DNA of 64,000 nucleotides from Maledivibacter sp. (GCA_025210375.1 JAOASB010000041.1:40481-104480), one strand, 5' to 3'. Positions 47,076-55,626 are shown, counted from the first letter of the stretch. Translations and numbers: made by a program. The notes: generated from the letters alone by a model not told the origin.

Positions 47076-47244
47076 AATTACTTTGATGATAAAAGTAGAA
47101 GGACAATATCCTTTCAAAGAGCCAATTACTTTGGGCATATTTGAGGAATAGAAATATAAAAGATTTATTGTAATTTTCATATCTGCTATAATAGTGATAT
47201 TAATGGGACTATAAAAATTTATTATAGAAAGGTTGAAACACTTA

Positions 47245-48054
47245 ATGGGTCTTAAATTCTGTTCTTTAGCAAGTGGCAGCAGCGGAAACTGTCAATATGT
47301 AGGTAGTAAAGAAACAAAATTATTGATAGATGCAGGACTAAGTGGCAAATATATAATGCAAGCTTTGCAAAATATAGATGTTGAAGGAGATAAAATCGAT
47401 GGACTTATCATTACCCACGAACATAGTGATCATATCAAAGGGGTAGGGGTGTTGATGAGAAAATTTGATATACCATTATATGTAAATGAAAAAACATGGG
47501 ATGCCATGAAGGATAAGATAGGATCAGTTAAAGGAAAGGATATTAGACTTTTTAATGGCTGTAAGCCTTTTCTTATTGGAGATATAAAAGTCAATCCCTA
47601 TAATATATCCCACGATGCATGTGATCCTATGGGCTATTCCTTTATTCATAATAATTCAAAGGTTAGTATAGCCACTGATTTAGGTTGCATATCCGATGAT
47701 ATAATTAATGAAATAAAGGATAGTGATTTACTTGTGCTTGAAGCAAATCACGATGTTGAAATGGTGAAGTTTGGTAAATATCCTTGGTTCTTAAAAAAAA
47801 GAATTCTTGGGGACTTTGGACATTTGTCCAATGAGACGTCAGGAAATATATTGACAGAAGTAGTGAAAACTGGAAGGGTTAAGTATGCACTATTGGCCCA
47901 TCTTAGCAAAGAAAACAATTTTCCCGAACTAGCCTATGAAACAGTTAAGAATATTTTAGAAGAGAATGACATACATGTGGATGTAGATGTAAGTTTAGAT
48001 TTAACCTATAGAAATAGAATTGGAAGGGTATATAATATACAAGACCCCCTTTAA
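47245..48054 (+). CDS. yycJ: Metallo-beta-lactamase-fold protein YycJ (WalJ)
   Basis: A 269-residue cytosolic hydrolase. ATG 47245 is chosen; GAAAGG lies about 13 bases upstream, and the product begins MGLKFCSLASGSSGNCQYVG, the standard YycJ start. The metal motif THEHSDH (57-63) is intact, and later ligands fall in YNISHDACDP, ATDLGCIS and EANHD. Orthologues act as 5'-3' exonuclease-like nucleases in DNA repair in some Firmicutes and close the wal operon here. Confidence 0.95.
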   Translation: MGLKFCSLASGSSGNCQYVGSKETKLLIDAGLSGKYIMQALQNIDVEGDKIDGLIITHEHSDHIKGVGVLMRKFDIPLYVNEKTWDAMKDKIGSVKGKDIRLFNGCKPFLIGDIKVNPYNISHDACDPMGYSFIHNNSKVSIATDLGCISDDIINEIKDSDLLVLEANHDVEMVKFGKYPWFLKKRILGDFGHLSNETSGNILTEVVKTGRVKYALLAHLSKENNFPELAYETVKNILEENDIHVDVDVSLDLTYRNRIGRVYNIQDPL

Positions 48055-48071
48055 GTAGATATATTATATTA

Positions 48072-48098
48072 AAAAATGCGCCCAGGGGGCGCATTTTT
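48072..48098. terminator. Bidirectional terminator between yycJ and the NlpC/P60 gene
   Basis: AAAAATGCGCCC and GGGCGCATTTTT form a perfect 12-bp stem with a three-base loop; both strands have T runs, serving the two convergent genes. Confidence 0.95.
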
Positions 48099-48100
48099 AG

Positions 48101-49192
48101 TTAAAATACTCGTCTAGCCTTTACATATCTTTTATTGTAATTGCCAGTAGTTATATCCGAGATAATTACACTATATTTGCTTCCCGATGAAGCATGAATG
48201 AATTTTCCATTCCCGATATAAATACCTACATGGGATATCCTAGTACCCTTTCCGTTGCTATTAAAGAAAACTAAATCTCCTATTTGTAAATTGCTTTTAC
48301 TAACCTTTTTTCCTACTTTTGATTGCTCACTGGAGGTTCTTGGTATACTAATACCCGCTTTTTTAAATACATATCCAGTAAAGCCTGAGCAGTCAAAACG
48401 GCTAGGGCCAGTCGCACCATATTTATAGGGTGTGCCTAACAATTTTTTTGCTTCTTGAACAATTTTAATAGCAGTTCTATTAGCACCCCTTGATACGGTA
48501 TTTTCTATGCTGTCACCAAAAACAATACTTACATAATCCTTATGTATCCATCCCTCTTGGCCTTTAGCTGTTATGATATTATACCAATCATCTAAATAAT
48601 CCTTTATGTATATGTAAGTTTCAATATTTAATGTGTCCAAGATTTCTGAGTCAATAGATCTTTCTTTTCTTAGGTTTACGTTATCTCCAACGATTATTGC
48701 CCTAGAGTAATTAGGTTTGATCTCTACATAGTCCCTATGTATCCAGCCCTTTTTTTCTTTGTCTACAGATATTTCATACCATTCGTTTTCCGTATTGATT
48801 ATTGTTATTTCATCTTTTTTAGATAAAGTAGCTATGATACCTGAGTCGATGTCGGGTTCTTTTCTAACATTTAGAGTATCAGCCGTTATCATACCTTTTT
48901 TTAGTAGGTCTTTTTCCTCATCCACAGCAATAAGATCATTCAAAATCCATCCTTGAGTTTTAGAAGTAGTTTCTATTAAGTACCAGTTGCTGTCATTAGA
49001 TAAAACGTCAACCTCTTCACCGATCGAAAGCTTAGTTAATACTTCTGAGCCTGTTTTCGGAGCTTGTCTAATATTCACATTGTTTCCTAAGATTACACCT
49101 TGAGCCTGTCCTTCACCGAATACTGTAAAGGTGGAAGAAGCCACGCATGCAAGGCTTAAAGATAGGGTGAGCAGTGTTTTAGAATATTTCAT
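48101..49192 (-). CDS. Secreted NlpC/P60 endopeptidase with three SH3b domains
   Basis: A 363-residue wall hydrolase. A Sec signal peptide (about 1-26, ending FTVFG) is followed by three bacterial SH3 repeats (about 30-90, 95-158 and 165-228), each with an (N/D)xVNxR-type start and a GWIxxDY end. The C-terminal NlpC/P60 domain (about 245-363) has catalytic Cys in RFDCSGF, His in SHVGIYIG and a third polar residue in FIHASS. It should cut gamma-D-Glu-diamino acid bonds in peptidoglycan. Convergent with the wal operon and a plausible WalR target, though I did not find a clear WalR box. Confidence 0.93.
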   Translation of the reverse strand: MKYSKTLLTLSLSLACVASSTFTVFGEGQAQGVILGNNVNIRQAPKTGSEVLTKLSIGEEVDVLSNDSNWYLIETTSKTQGWILNDLIAVDEEKDLLKKGMITADTLNVRKEPDIDSGIIATLSKKDEITIINTENEWYEISVDKEKKGWIHRDYVEIKPNYSRAIIVGDNVNLRKERSIDSEILDTLNIETYIYIKDYLDDWYNIITAKGQEGWIHKDYVSIVFGDSIENTVSRGANRTAIKIVQEAKKLLGTPYKYGATGPSRFDCSGFTGYVFKKAGISIPRTSSEQSKVGKKVSKSNLQIGDLVFFNSNGKGTRISHVGIYIGNGKFIHASSGSKYSVIISDITTGNYNKRYVKARRVF

Positions 49193-49333
49193 TTCTCGTA
49201 TCCTCCATAATTTATAGCACCTTGTGTAATAATTTCCTACTACATTAATATTATAACATTTAAAAATTGTTCATTCAATTTAATGATAAAGAAATAAATT
49301 TGAATATATTAAATTTGTAGGTAAATATTAGGT

Positions 49334-49540
49334 GAGCAAATTGCATAATTACTTTCTATAAAAACCATCTATAGAGATTCCAGTCAAAACTTCAACTTAC
49401 ACATATCAAAAATCCCCAGAAACATCGGATATTTTGACATGTATAAGTTAAGTTATACTATGAAAACCCTATACATATAGTTTTAAAATCCCAATAGCTA
49501 TACCACCAAATATGCTTATATCTTAAGTAATTAATTTAAG
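49334..49540. repeat. Family II repeat interrupted by family I copy
   Basis: GAGCAAATTGCATAATTAC at the left and ATACCACCAAATATGC at the right match the intact element at 33618, but a complete 104-bp family I element splits them at a TA. Confidence 0.85.
49370..49473. repeat. Family I 104-bp palindromic repeat, nested copy H
   Basis: It starts TATAGAGATTCCAGTC and ends GAAAACCCTATA. Both boundaries are exact against the uninterrupted family II copies, which have a single TA at the insertion point. Confidence 0.9.
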
Positions 49541-49696
49541 AACCAATGAATTTTGAAGAAAAACTGATATAATATGAATTATAATAATTTAAAGCCATAG
49601 AAGATAAGCCTAGGAAGTATAAAAGATACACATATCTAAGGTATAGTTGTGTATGCTATTTTTGTGGTGAAGTAATATCATTTAATCGAATACATC

Positions 49697-49800
49697 TATA
49701 GAGATTCCAGTCAAAACTTTAATTTATACATATCAAAAATCTCCGGAGATATGGGATGCTTTGCTATGTATAAATTAAGATTTACCCTAAACTCTCTATA
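49697..49800. repeat. Family I 104-bp palindromic repeat, copy N
   Basis: It starts TATAGAGATTCCAGTC and ends CTAAACTCTCTATA, 27 bp before rlmH, within the likely rlmH promoter region. Confidence 0.87.
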
Positions 49801-49827
49801 AAATAGAATATGAGGTGTGGTAGAAAA

Positions 49828-50307
49828 ATGAATATATCCATAATATCTGTAGGAAAGATAAAGGAAAAATATTTTAAGAATGCAATCAGTGAATACAGTA
49901 AAAGATTGAGTAGATACTGCAAACTAAGTTTTATAGAAGTACCAGATGAAAAAGCTCCCGAAAGCTTAAGTGAAATAGAGATGGAAAATATAAAGGATAA
50001 AGAAGGTCAAGGAATACTCAAAAATATCAAAGAAGGAACCTACGTGATAGCACTAGATATAAAGGGAAAAATGATGACCTCAGAAGAGCTTGCCACAAAA
50101 CTAGATACCCTTGGGATACAAGGTAAAAGCAGCATAGCCTTCATAATAGGCGGCTCCCTAGGACTATCAAAAAATGTCTTGAATAGAGCCGATTTCAAGC
50201 TGTCATTTTCCCCAATGACTTTCCCTCATCAGCTTATGAAGGTAGTATTGCTTGAGCAGGTGTATAGGGGGTTTAGGATAAATCGGGGGGAACCTTATCA
50301 TAAGTAA
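49828..50307 (+). CDS. rlmH: 23S rRNA pseudouridine-1915 N3-methyltransferase RlmH
   Basis: A 159-residue SPOUT methyltransferase. The conserved start is [17 protein letters not shown] at 49828; an earlier in-frame start adds six non-conserved residues. The SAM-binding knot is in [12 protein letters not shown] and [12 protein letters not shown], and the protein ends with the invariant RGEPYHK. It methylates helix 69 of 23S rRNA. Its 3' end encodes GAACCTTATCATAAGTAA, the region used in staphylococci as the SCC attachment site; here too accessory DNA begins right after it. Confidence 0.97.
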   Translation: MNISIISVGKIKEKYFKNAISEYSKRLSRYCKLSFIEVPDEKAPESLSEIEMENIKDKEGQGILKNIKEGTYVIALDIKGKMMTSEELATKLDTLGIQGKSSIAFIIGGSLGLSKNVLNRADFKLSFSPMTFPHQLMKVVLLEQVYRGFRINRGEPYHK

Positions 50308-50321
50308 CTGGAGTTTTTGAA

Positions 50322-50348
50322 AGAGACATCTTTTTCTAGATGTCTCTT
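50322..50348 (+). terminator. rlmH terminator
   Basis: AGAGACATCT and AGATGTCTCT with a seven-base loop, then TCTT. Confidence 0.82.
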
Positions 50349-50449
50349 CTTAAAAGCTATTCTATTAAATGATCATGTGAATCGTATTCTTCCATCTCAT
50401 CCTATAACTGTATTTCCTATTATATATACTATAACAATACTTATCCTTT

Positions 50450-50698
50450 TTATTCTTGAACTTGGCCTTTCTCAGAAATATATTCACTGCTTTCAATGGC
50501 ATCTTCCCCATACTTCAATCTAGCCTTCTTACACCTATCTATGGCAGCCAAACAAGCCTGTCTAAACATAATAATTTGTTCTTTATCGTCGTCTAAGCTA
50601 TTTGGATTTTTTAATTGCTTATCGAATTTTTCAAGATAAATTTTTTCTTGTTTTAAAGTTATATCTATCTGCTTAAGCATAAGTTTCCTATCGCTCAT
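50450..50698 (-). CDS. Small helical protein, unknown
   Basis: An 82-residue protein from the ATG at 50698, which has AAAGGTGAT seven bases upstream; longer in-frame starts lack a site. The sequence is charged and helical (MLKQIDITLKQEKIYLEKFD, then QIIMFRQACLAAIDRCKKAR) and probably forms a coiled coil. No known motif is visible. It is the first gene after rlmH, on the opposite strand, next to an XRE regulator transcribed the same way. Confidence 0.55.
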   Translation of the reverse strand: MSDRKLMLKQIDITLKQEKIYLEKFDKQLKNPNSLDDDKEQIIMFRQACLAAIDRCKKARLKYGEDAIESSEYISEKGQVQE

Positions 50699-50856
50699 GT
50701 TTATCACCTTTATCCGTTGTTTTGCGAGTCCTTCATTATATAAGAGGTGCAAGTAAATAATTTCCATTTTGTTGTTTTGATATATCCATCCTGTGTTCAT
50801 GATTGAATTGAAAGAATTAATTGACAGTTTTATTAAAAAGGTATTAATACCTAAAT

Positions 50857-51069
50857 CTAAATTATTTCTTCTTTAAATAGTTCTGAGATTTCAACTTCTA
50901 GAGCATTAGCAATTTTTTCAATAATAACTATAGTAGGATTCTTTTTACCCGCTTCAAGTTCACCGATATAAGTAACTGAAATATCTGCTTTTAATGCTAG
51001 TTGTTTTTTAGTCCATCCTTTAGCTTGTCTAAGGGTAGTAATTCTTGTACGTATTATTGTTCTAATCAT
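50857..51069 (-). CDS. XRE-family transcriptional regulator (short)
   Basis: A 70-residue protein that is almost entirely a Cro/C1-type helix-turn-helix (LRQAKGWTKKQLALKADISV followed by TYIGELEAGKKNPT). AAGGAGG precedes the ATG. It is divergent from a second XRE gene at 51200, with three related operator-like sites between. Such pairs act as genetic switches at the edge of mobile elements. A promoter TTGATT-18-TATAAT reads toward it. Confidence 0.88.
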   Translation of the reverse strand: MIRTIIRTRITTLRQAKGWTKKQLALKADISVTYIGELEAGKKNPTIVIIEKIANALEVEISELFKEEII

Positions 51070-51091
51070 CTCCTAACCTCCTTATTGAATA

Positions 51092-51121
51092 TATTATACA
51101 ACTATAGTTTATTATAATCAA
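51092..51121 (-). promoter_or_regulatory. Promoter of the minus-strand XRE gene
   Basis: On the minus strand, TTGATT (51121-51116) and TATAAT (51097-51092, with TG extension) are 18 bp apart. Operator-like site 1 lies in the spacer. Confidence 0.6.
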
Positions 51122-51182
51122 CAATTATAGAGTATTATAAATTAAAAATTTTTATGCTATTATTAAACTATAGCGTATTATT
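51102..51182 (+). promoter_or_regulatory. Three direct operator-like repeats between divergent XRE genes
   Basis: Sites at 51102-51116, 51125-51139 and 51168-51182 share YTATAGNNTATTATW, spaced 23 and 43 bp. They fill the divergent control region, so one or both XRE proteins probably bind here. Confidence 0.65.
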
Positions 51183-51199
51183 CAAAGGTGGTTGATTCT

Positions 51200-51505
51200 A
51201 TGGATTTGGCTAATAGATTAAAAATAATTAGAAATAATAAGGGTTATAGTGTCTATAAATTATCACAGCTTTCGGAAATATCTTCGACTTATATACATGA
51301 AATTGAAAAAAGTAAAAAGCAACCAACTGTTGAAGTTGTTTCAAAACTCTGTAGAGCCTTAGATATTACCCTATCTGAGTTTTTTCAAGAAGAGATTGAG
51401 AAAAAAACAATAACTCTTGATGAAGTTATTGAAGAACTCGAGAATCTCACTCCTTCACAATTAGAAGCTATTAGATTGACTGCTAAAACTATGAAGGAAA
51501 AATAA
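51200..51505 (+). CDS. XRE-family transcriptional regulator
   Basis: A 101-residue protein. The ATG at 51200 follows AAAGGTGG; a GTG four codons earlier overlaps that site. An N-terminal helix-turn-helix (LKIIRNNKGYSVYKLSQLSE, then STYIHEIEKSKKQPTVEVV) is followed by a short C-terminal acidic helical region (LDEVIEELENLTPSQLEAIR) that probably dimerises. It is divergent from the shorter XRE gene at 50857. Confidence 0.9.
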   Translation: MDLANRLKIIRNNKGYSVYKLSQLSEISSTYIHEIEKSKKQPTVEVVSKLCRALDITLSEFFQEEIEKKTITLDEVIEELENLTPSQLEAIRLTAKTMKEK

Positions 51506-51531
51506 AGAGTGATATTATGAAAAATATATTG

Positions 51532-51556
51532 AGCTTATAAAGTCTAAGTATAAGCT
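51532..51556 (+). terminator. Hairpin after the plus-strand XRE gene
   Basis: AGCTTATA and TATAAGCT flank nine bases. No T run follows, so termination is uncertain. Confidence 0.4.
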
Positions 51557-51564
51557 CACAAACA

Positions 51565-51637
51565 ATAGGGTCATAAGCCCACTTTTTAGACTTCGCTATA
51601 ATAAATAGAAAGTTTAAAAGTGGGCTTATGATCCTAT
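51565..51637. repeat. 73-bp inverted repeat
   Basis: GGGTCATAAGCCCACTTTTT and AAAAGTGGGCTTATGATCC are near-perfect arms around a loop of about 30 bases. The rest of the 457-bp spacer (51638-51962) is AT-rich and holds no gene I can support. It could be a bidirectional terminator or a repeat remnant. Confidence 0.7.
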
Positions 51638-51962
51638 AATATTCTTGGTAATCTTTATTATAATGTATTAATTATGTCAATATGTAAATAATCTATTTAT
51701 TAGTATATAGTAGATTGTGGTGTCGATAGAAACGGCCTTTGACACCTAAGCATCTACCCTCTTATGTTTCCTAGTTTTTCTCATTTGTTTTGTAGTTTTT
51801 AAATAATTTTCTTTTACTCGTAACACTACCACTCCCCTATAAATATCTAACATTTAGGATAAAAATATTTAAAAAGCAAATATTTTAAAACCGTCTTTTC
51901 AGCATTTCCTTAACGTATAAATCTATAATTTTTTGAAGTTACTTACTCTTATTCGCTATTCT

Positions 51963-52436
51963 TCACATCAATTTTATAGGTGTTAAAAGATATGTAACAT
52001 TTACTCTCTTTGGGGCTTGAAAAGTTGGTATTAACTTTTTCATAGATAACAGTATATTCTCAACATCAGTAACAAAGCCACTGAGGGTACAAATATTAGT
52101 CATTTTGTCACTTCTCAATATGTAAAACCCTTCTGTATGTCCACAGCGAGTATAATTCATATTCCTATCTACAGCATACAAGTAATTTAGATAATGAACT
52201 TTATCGGGTTTTGAGAGTTTGACAATGAATTCCTCATTTATAAACATCACTTCACCTTTAGGACTGAATGAGAAAAGAATCTTTTTCATATCTTTCTTAG
52301 GGAAATATGTTTCTAAATCCACGGTAGGTGATGGTTTATCTTTTACTAAGTTTCCTAATGGTCCAGATATAGAAGCGTAATTATTTACTGAATAGTAGTG
52401 GAATGAAGCAAAGGCAAGCATAGAGATTAAAAACAA
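51963..52436 (-). CDS. Uncharacterised membrane-anchored protein, start uncertain
   Basis: A frame of at least 157 residues from a TTG at 52436. The open frame continues upstream without an ATG, encoding a longer hydrophobic segment (VVNVILSAVFVILFLISMLA) that is probably the real membrane anchor. A good AGAGGAG site with ATG lies at 52496-52494 (minus strand) but is in another frame and stops after three codons, so a frameshift may have damaged the 5' end. The rest (about residues 35-157) is a soluble extracytoplasmic domain with two cysteines. Family not recognised. Confidence 0.5.
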   Translation of the reverse strand: MFLISMLAFASFHYYSVNNYASISGPLGNLVKDKPSPTVDLETYFPKKDMKKILFSFSPKGEVMFINEEFIVKLSKPDKVHYLNYLYAVDRNMNYTRCGHTEGFYILRSDKMTNICTLSGFVTDVENILLSMKKLIPTFQAPKRVNVTYLLTPIKLM

Positions 52437-52641
52437 AATTACAAAAACAGCAGATAGTATGACATTTACTACAGGCGTATATCTTTTATATTTCCATAGT
52501 GAAACTCCTCTAAGTATTATAAATACTAATATATGGTAAATTCTATCATAACATACTCATATAGTCAATAAAAATAACTCGTATAGCATGTTATGTTTCT
52601 ATTCTTTAAAAAGTATAGTATTTGTAAAGGAGTGGATACGA

Positions 52642-52968
52642 TTGGATTATGTTGCTTTAGGAAACAGAATAAGAGAAGAAAGATTAAGATTAGGGCTTAC
52701 ACAGGAAAAATTAGCTGAGGATATAGACATTTCAATTTCATATATGGGACAAATAGAAAGAGGAGAGAGAAGTCTTACACTTGGGAGTCTTGTAAAGGTG
52801 GTTAATAGATTAGGGGTAACTATAGATTATTTACTTACTGATTCAGTAAAAGTAGAGGATGAGCAGTTAATGAAACAGTTGTTAATGCTTATGGATGGTA
52901 GGACAAGCAAAGAGAAAGAAATGGCATTGAATTTGGTTAAGCTTGTATTTGGGTATTTGGATGAGTGA
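52642..52968 (+). CDS. XRE-family regulator with C-terminal dimerisation tail
   Basis: A 108-residue protein from a TTG at 52642, with AAAGGAG nine bases upstream. The helix-turn-helix is strong (RIREERLRLGLTQEKLAEDI, then SYMGQIERGERSLTLGSLVK). The tail (DEQLMKQLLMLMDGRTSKEKEMALNLVKLV) is typical of short phage-like repressors. It directly precedes the first terminator/promoter module of the cassette region. A broken copy of its 3' half sits at 56961-57181 together with the same downstream module. Confidence 0.9.
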   Translation: MDYVALGNRIREERLRLGLTQEKLAEDIDISISYMGQIERGERSLTLGSLVKVVNRLGVTIDYLLTDSVKVEDEQLMKQLLMLMDGRTSKEKEMALNLVKLVFGYLDE

Positions 52969-53021
52969 TAACTCAATATCTTGGTGAAGGTATTAAAAAC
53001 AAATAATTGATTTAATAGATG

Positions 53022-53062
53022 TTCCTATGAAGATTGATTAATAATTCATAGGAAGTTTCTTT
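53022..53062 (+). terminator. Terminator in cassette-leading module R1
   Basis: TTCCTATGAA and TTCATAGGAA flank about 13 bases, then TTTCTTTT. The same hairpin recurs in R2 and R3. Confidence 0.8.
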
Positions 53063-53120
53063 TGCGATAAATTGTATTTCTGCAAAATTTATGAAATATT
53101 GACGAAATAGATAGAGTAAT

Positions 53121-53148
53121 TTTACAAAATTTGCATAATTAATATAGT
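53121..53148 (+). promoter_or_regulatory. Promoter in cassette-leading module R1
   Basis: TTTACA (53121-53126) and TATAGT (53143-53148), 16 bp apart, conserved in all three module copies. Confidence 0.6.
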
Positions 53149-53259
53149 AAATGATTAGTAGGATAATTTTCTAGGGTTTTCGGTGTAGTGTTACTGACAT
53201 ATATTGTGAATACCATAGTTATGTGCAATTATAAACTAAGATTAGGAAGGATATAAAGA

Positions 53260-54342
53260 ATGAAAGGTAATAGAGATAGAGTTATATATATTGATAAAGA
53301 ACATCTGAAAAAGCATAATGTTATAAAAGATGTTTTCAGTTATAAGGATTTAGATTTAGATAGTAAGACTAAAGATACATATGAGTATTTTGAAAATGAG
53401 TTCATTGAATCATACAGATTATCTGCAGATGTTCACAATATTAATGAGTTTAGCTTTTACTTAAAAGATAGTTTTCAATGTAATGCTTTTGCTATGCAGA
53501 GAAAAGGATACAATATCATAGGTATTACAAATAGTTATCCCATTTTATTAACAGAAAAGTTTGATTCAAAATATTTTGAAAAAATAATATTCACCTTCTT
53601 AATAAATAAGGAAAATATTGGTTTAGCATATATTGATCTATGCAAGAATGAGGAGTATGATTTTGGAAAATTTATGATAGATTGTTCAATTAAATTTACT
53701 TTAGGTCATGAATTTCGTCATATATTACAATTTAATAGTAGCAAAATAAGAAAAGAGAGTTATTATTTTCAAGAAAACGTAATGCAAAACAAATTTGATA
53801 TTAGAAGACATGCATGGGAGTTTGATGCAGATAGATATGGATGCTACAATGTGTTAAAGTATGTATTTAGAGCTAATACAAGGTTAAAAGAGCGATCTGA
53901 TGATAAATTCAAATGTTTACTTTACGCTGGATGTGCAAGCATGATGATTACAAAATACTTATTCTATTATGGCTTAATCTATCAAGGTATTCCTACAATA
54001 TCAATAAAAAAAATAAAATTTTATACTAAGAAATATTCACATCCACATCCGTTGGTAAGATGTATGAATATTCTTGAGCATTATTATAGCAATATTCTAA
54101 ATGATTTTCCTAAGTTGGAAATGGATGACCAGGAATTTTTTAATAATGTGTATGGAATTATGAAATTATATTTTGACTCTTTATTAGGAGATAAAAACTT
54201 CATAAATGAAATTTTCGATGATTTAAATACGCATATTGATAATGTTAATAATTATAATGGTGAATTATACGATGTGGCTATCAAAGATGAAGCTATAAGA
54301 AATTTATTAATTTCCAGTAATAGTAAGTTTGAAGATTTCTAA
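53260..54342 (+). CDS. HExxH metallopeptidase-like protein (possible defence effector)
   Basis: A 360-residue protein, apparently cytosolic. The zinc motif HEFRH (150-154) in TLGHEFRHILQF is followed by EFDADRYG (187-194), the ExxxD-type third ligand region of M48-like and Lit-like peptidases. A later HPHPLVR segment (about 268) also recalls M48 C-terminal signatures. The rest is unlike known families. Lit-like proteases of this general type can act in phage exclusion, but that is only analogy. The gene is preceded by module R1 and followed by an attC-like site, so it is a single-gene cassette. Confidence 0.65.
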   Translation: MKGNRDRVIYIDKEHLKKHNVIKDVFSYKDLDLDSKTKDTYEYFENEFIESYRLSADVHNINEFSFYLKDSFQCNAFAMQRKGYNIIGITNSYPILLTEKFDSKYFEKIIFTFLINKENIGLAYIDLCKNEEYDFGKFMIDCSIKFTLGHEFRHILQFNSSKIRKESYYFQENVMQNKFDIRRHAWEFDADRYGCYNVLKYVFRANTRLKERSDDKFKCLLYAGCASMMITKYLFYYGLIYQGIPTISIKKIKFYTKKYSHPHPLVRCMNILEHYYSNILNDFPKLEMDDQEFFNNVYGIMKLYFDSLLGDKNFINEIFDDLNTHIDNVNNYNGELYDVAIKDEAIRNLLISSNSKFEDF

Positions 54343-54368
54343 TAATTACTTAGAAGGTTTATAACTGC

Positions 54369-54455
54369 ACATAACACAGCAGTTCCCAACACAACCTTTT
54401 GACACCGATATTGCTGGATAGAGTGAACAGGTTCTAGTAAGTTTAATAGTTAGCC
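54369..54455 (+). other. attC-like site 1 (right half unclear)
   Basis: It starts ACATAACACAGCAGTTCCC and shares about 33 bp with site 2 (through TTTGACACC). GTTAGCC at 54449-54455 could be its 3' core, but the inner box that should pair with CAGTTCCC is not evident. Confidence 0.5.
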
Positions 54456-54786
54456 TGTGACCCGTGCGCATTAGCGATTGATGTGTTGTATAGTGAATGT
54501 CACAAAGTATCCTGAAGGCATTTTAAAATGAGTAGAAGGGAGATATCTATTCTAAGCTTGTATTGATTTCAAGCTAGATTCATAATTTGGTGTGGTTTAT
54601 GATATACTTTCCATAGTGCGAGTCGCTGAAGTATAGGATTATTTTATGGCAAAATAATCTTACTTAGTTTGATTAGATATTGCTATTTTATTGTCGAATA
54701 GTACTGAATTTTAAAGTTCATACGTGCTCATTTTTGTGTATGAGTAACAAAGAATTATACTTAGGCAAATGTTTGGAGGTGTAGCG
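54456..54786. other. Gene-free spacer with hairpins
   Basis: The spacer contains AAGCTTG / CAAGCTA around 54555-54576 and a perfect GATTATTTT / AAAATAATC hairpin at 54637-54659, possibly a terminator. No coding frame with a ribosome site is visible. Confidence 0.5.
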
Positions 54787-55626
54787 ATGCATGAGTTTTT
54801 AAAGCTATTTATTGAGATGAAGAAGGAATTTATTAACTTAGCAGGTGTTATAGCCTTAATTGTACTTATAATTTTAATAGTAATCGAGTATTTCATTGTG
54901 AAAATTAGGAAGCCTCAAATATGGCTTGAACTTAAACTCTTTGGAATTCTAGCTGTTGTTGGAATAGCATTGGTTTTAAATAATTCAATAACTAGCACCA
55001 TTGCAATTATAATCATGGGGACCTTTATTTGTTCAGAACGTTTCTTAGAACGTATAAGTGCAATAGTTATGAAAAGCAGTAATTACAGATTTGAAAATGG
55101 CGTTAAAACAGATATACAAGAGAAAATTAATCGTAATAATAAAGTAGATGAGCATAAGAGCATTGATTTGATAAACGAAAAAATAGAATTAAAATCAAAT
55201 TTACTTAAACCTGTAAGAAATCATTTAGACATTGAAAAAAGAGAACATGTACTTAAGAGCATTGACGAACTATCTCAATTATATGGCAACAGTAAGTTGT
55301 TCATGAACATAAAGATGATTAAGAAGAAAGAGACTATTTTATATGACTCAATTTTGGAATTAGAGAGTGGTCAAGTGGTAATGTTTGAAATTCGAGAGTC
55401 TAGTATCAGCAAAATAGGATTTATTGAAAAAGACGTAAAATATATGTTAAGAGAGTTGAGAAAATACTATGGGAAACAAAGAAACATTAGTTGTGTGGCA
55501 ATCGTATATTCTGATGAGGACTTTGATTTTTACACTATGGGTGACATTTGTATTTTAAAAAGCGAAAGTGCCATTTATGATACTTTTAAAGAGGTGAGGA
55601 AATGGATAGACTTAAAGGTTGGATAA
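54787..55626 (+). CDS. Membrane protein with possible nuclease-like C-terminal domain
   Basis: A 279-residue protein from ATG 54787, just after GGAGGTG. Two to three hydrophobic spans lie at about residues 15-37, 47-68 and 70-90. The cytosolic part begins after about residue 110. ILYDSILELESGQVVMFEIR (about 199-218) resembles the D...ExK core of PD-(D/E)xK folds, but lysine is replaced by arginine, so nuclease activity is doubtful. Its 3' end overlaps the next gene by 25 bp, implying coupled translation with the metallopeptidase-like partner. Confidence 0.6.
   Translation: MHEFLKLFIEMKKEFINLAGVIALIVLIILIVIEYFIVKIRKPQIWLELKLFGILAVVGIALVLNNSITSTIAIIIMGTFICSERFLERISAIVMKSSNYRFENGVKTDIQEKINRNNKVDEHKSIDLINEKIELKSNLLKPVRNHLDIEKREHVLKSIDELSQLYGNSKLFMNIKMIKKKETILYDSILELESGQVVMFEIRESSISKIGFIEKDVKYMLRELRKYYGKQRNISCVAIVYSDEDFDFYTMGDICILKSESAIYDTFKEVRKWIDLKVG

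Larger units (their letters stand above)
52969..53224 (+). repeat. Cassette-leading module, copy 1 (R1)
   Basis: About 255 bp from the XRE stop to a GTTATGT core (53218-53224), repeated at 57182-57431 and 62283-62519. It contains a hairpin terminator, a promoter and a GTTA core just before the next gene. Confidence 0.8.

Noticed and set aside
47068..47151. 27-codon frame overlapping the yycI end
   Set aside because: No ribosome-binding site of its own and no recognisable motif; too short to support.
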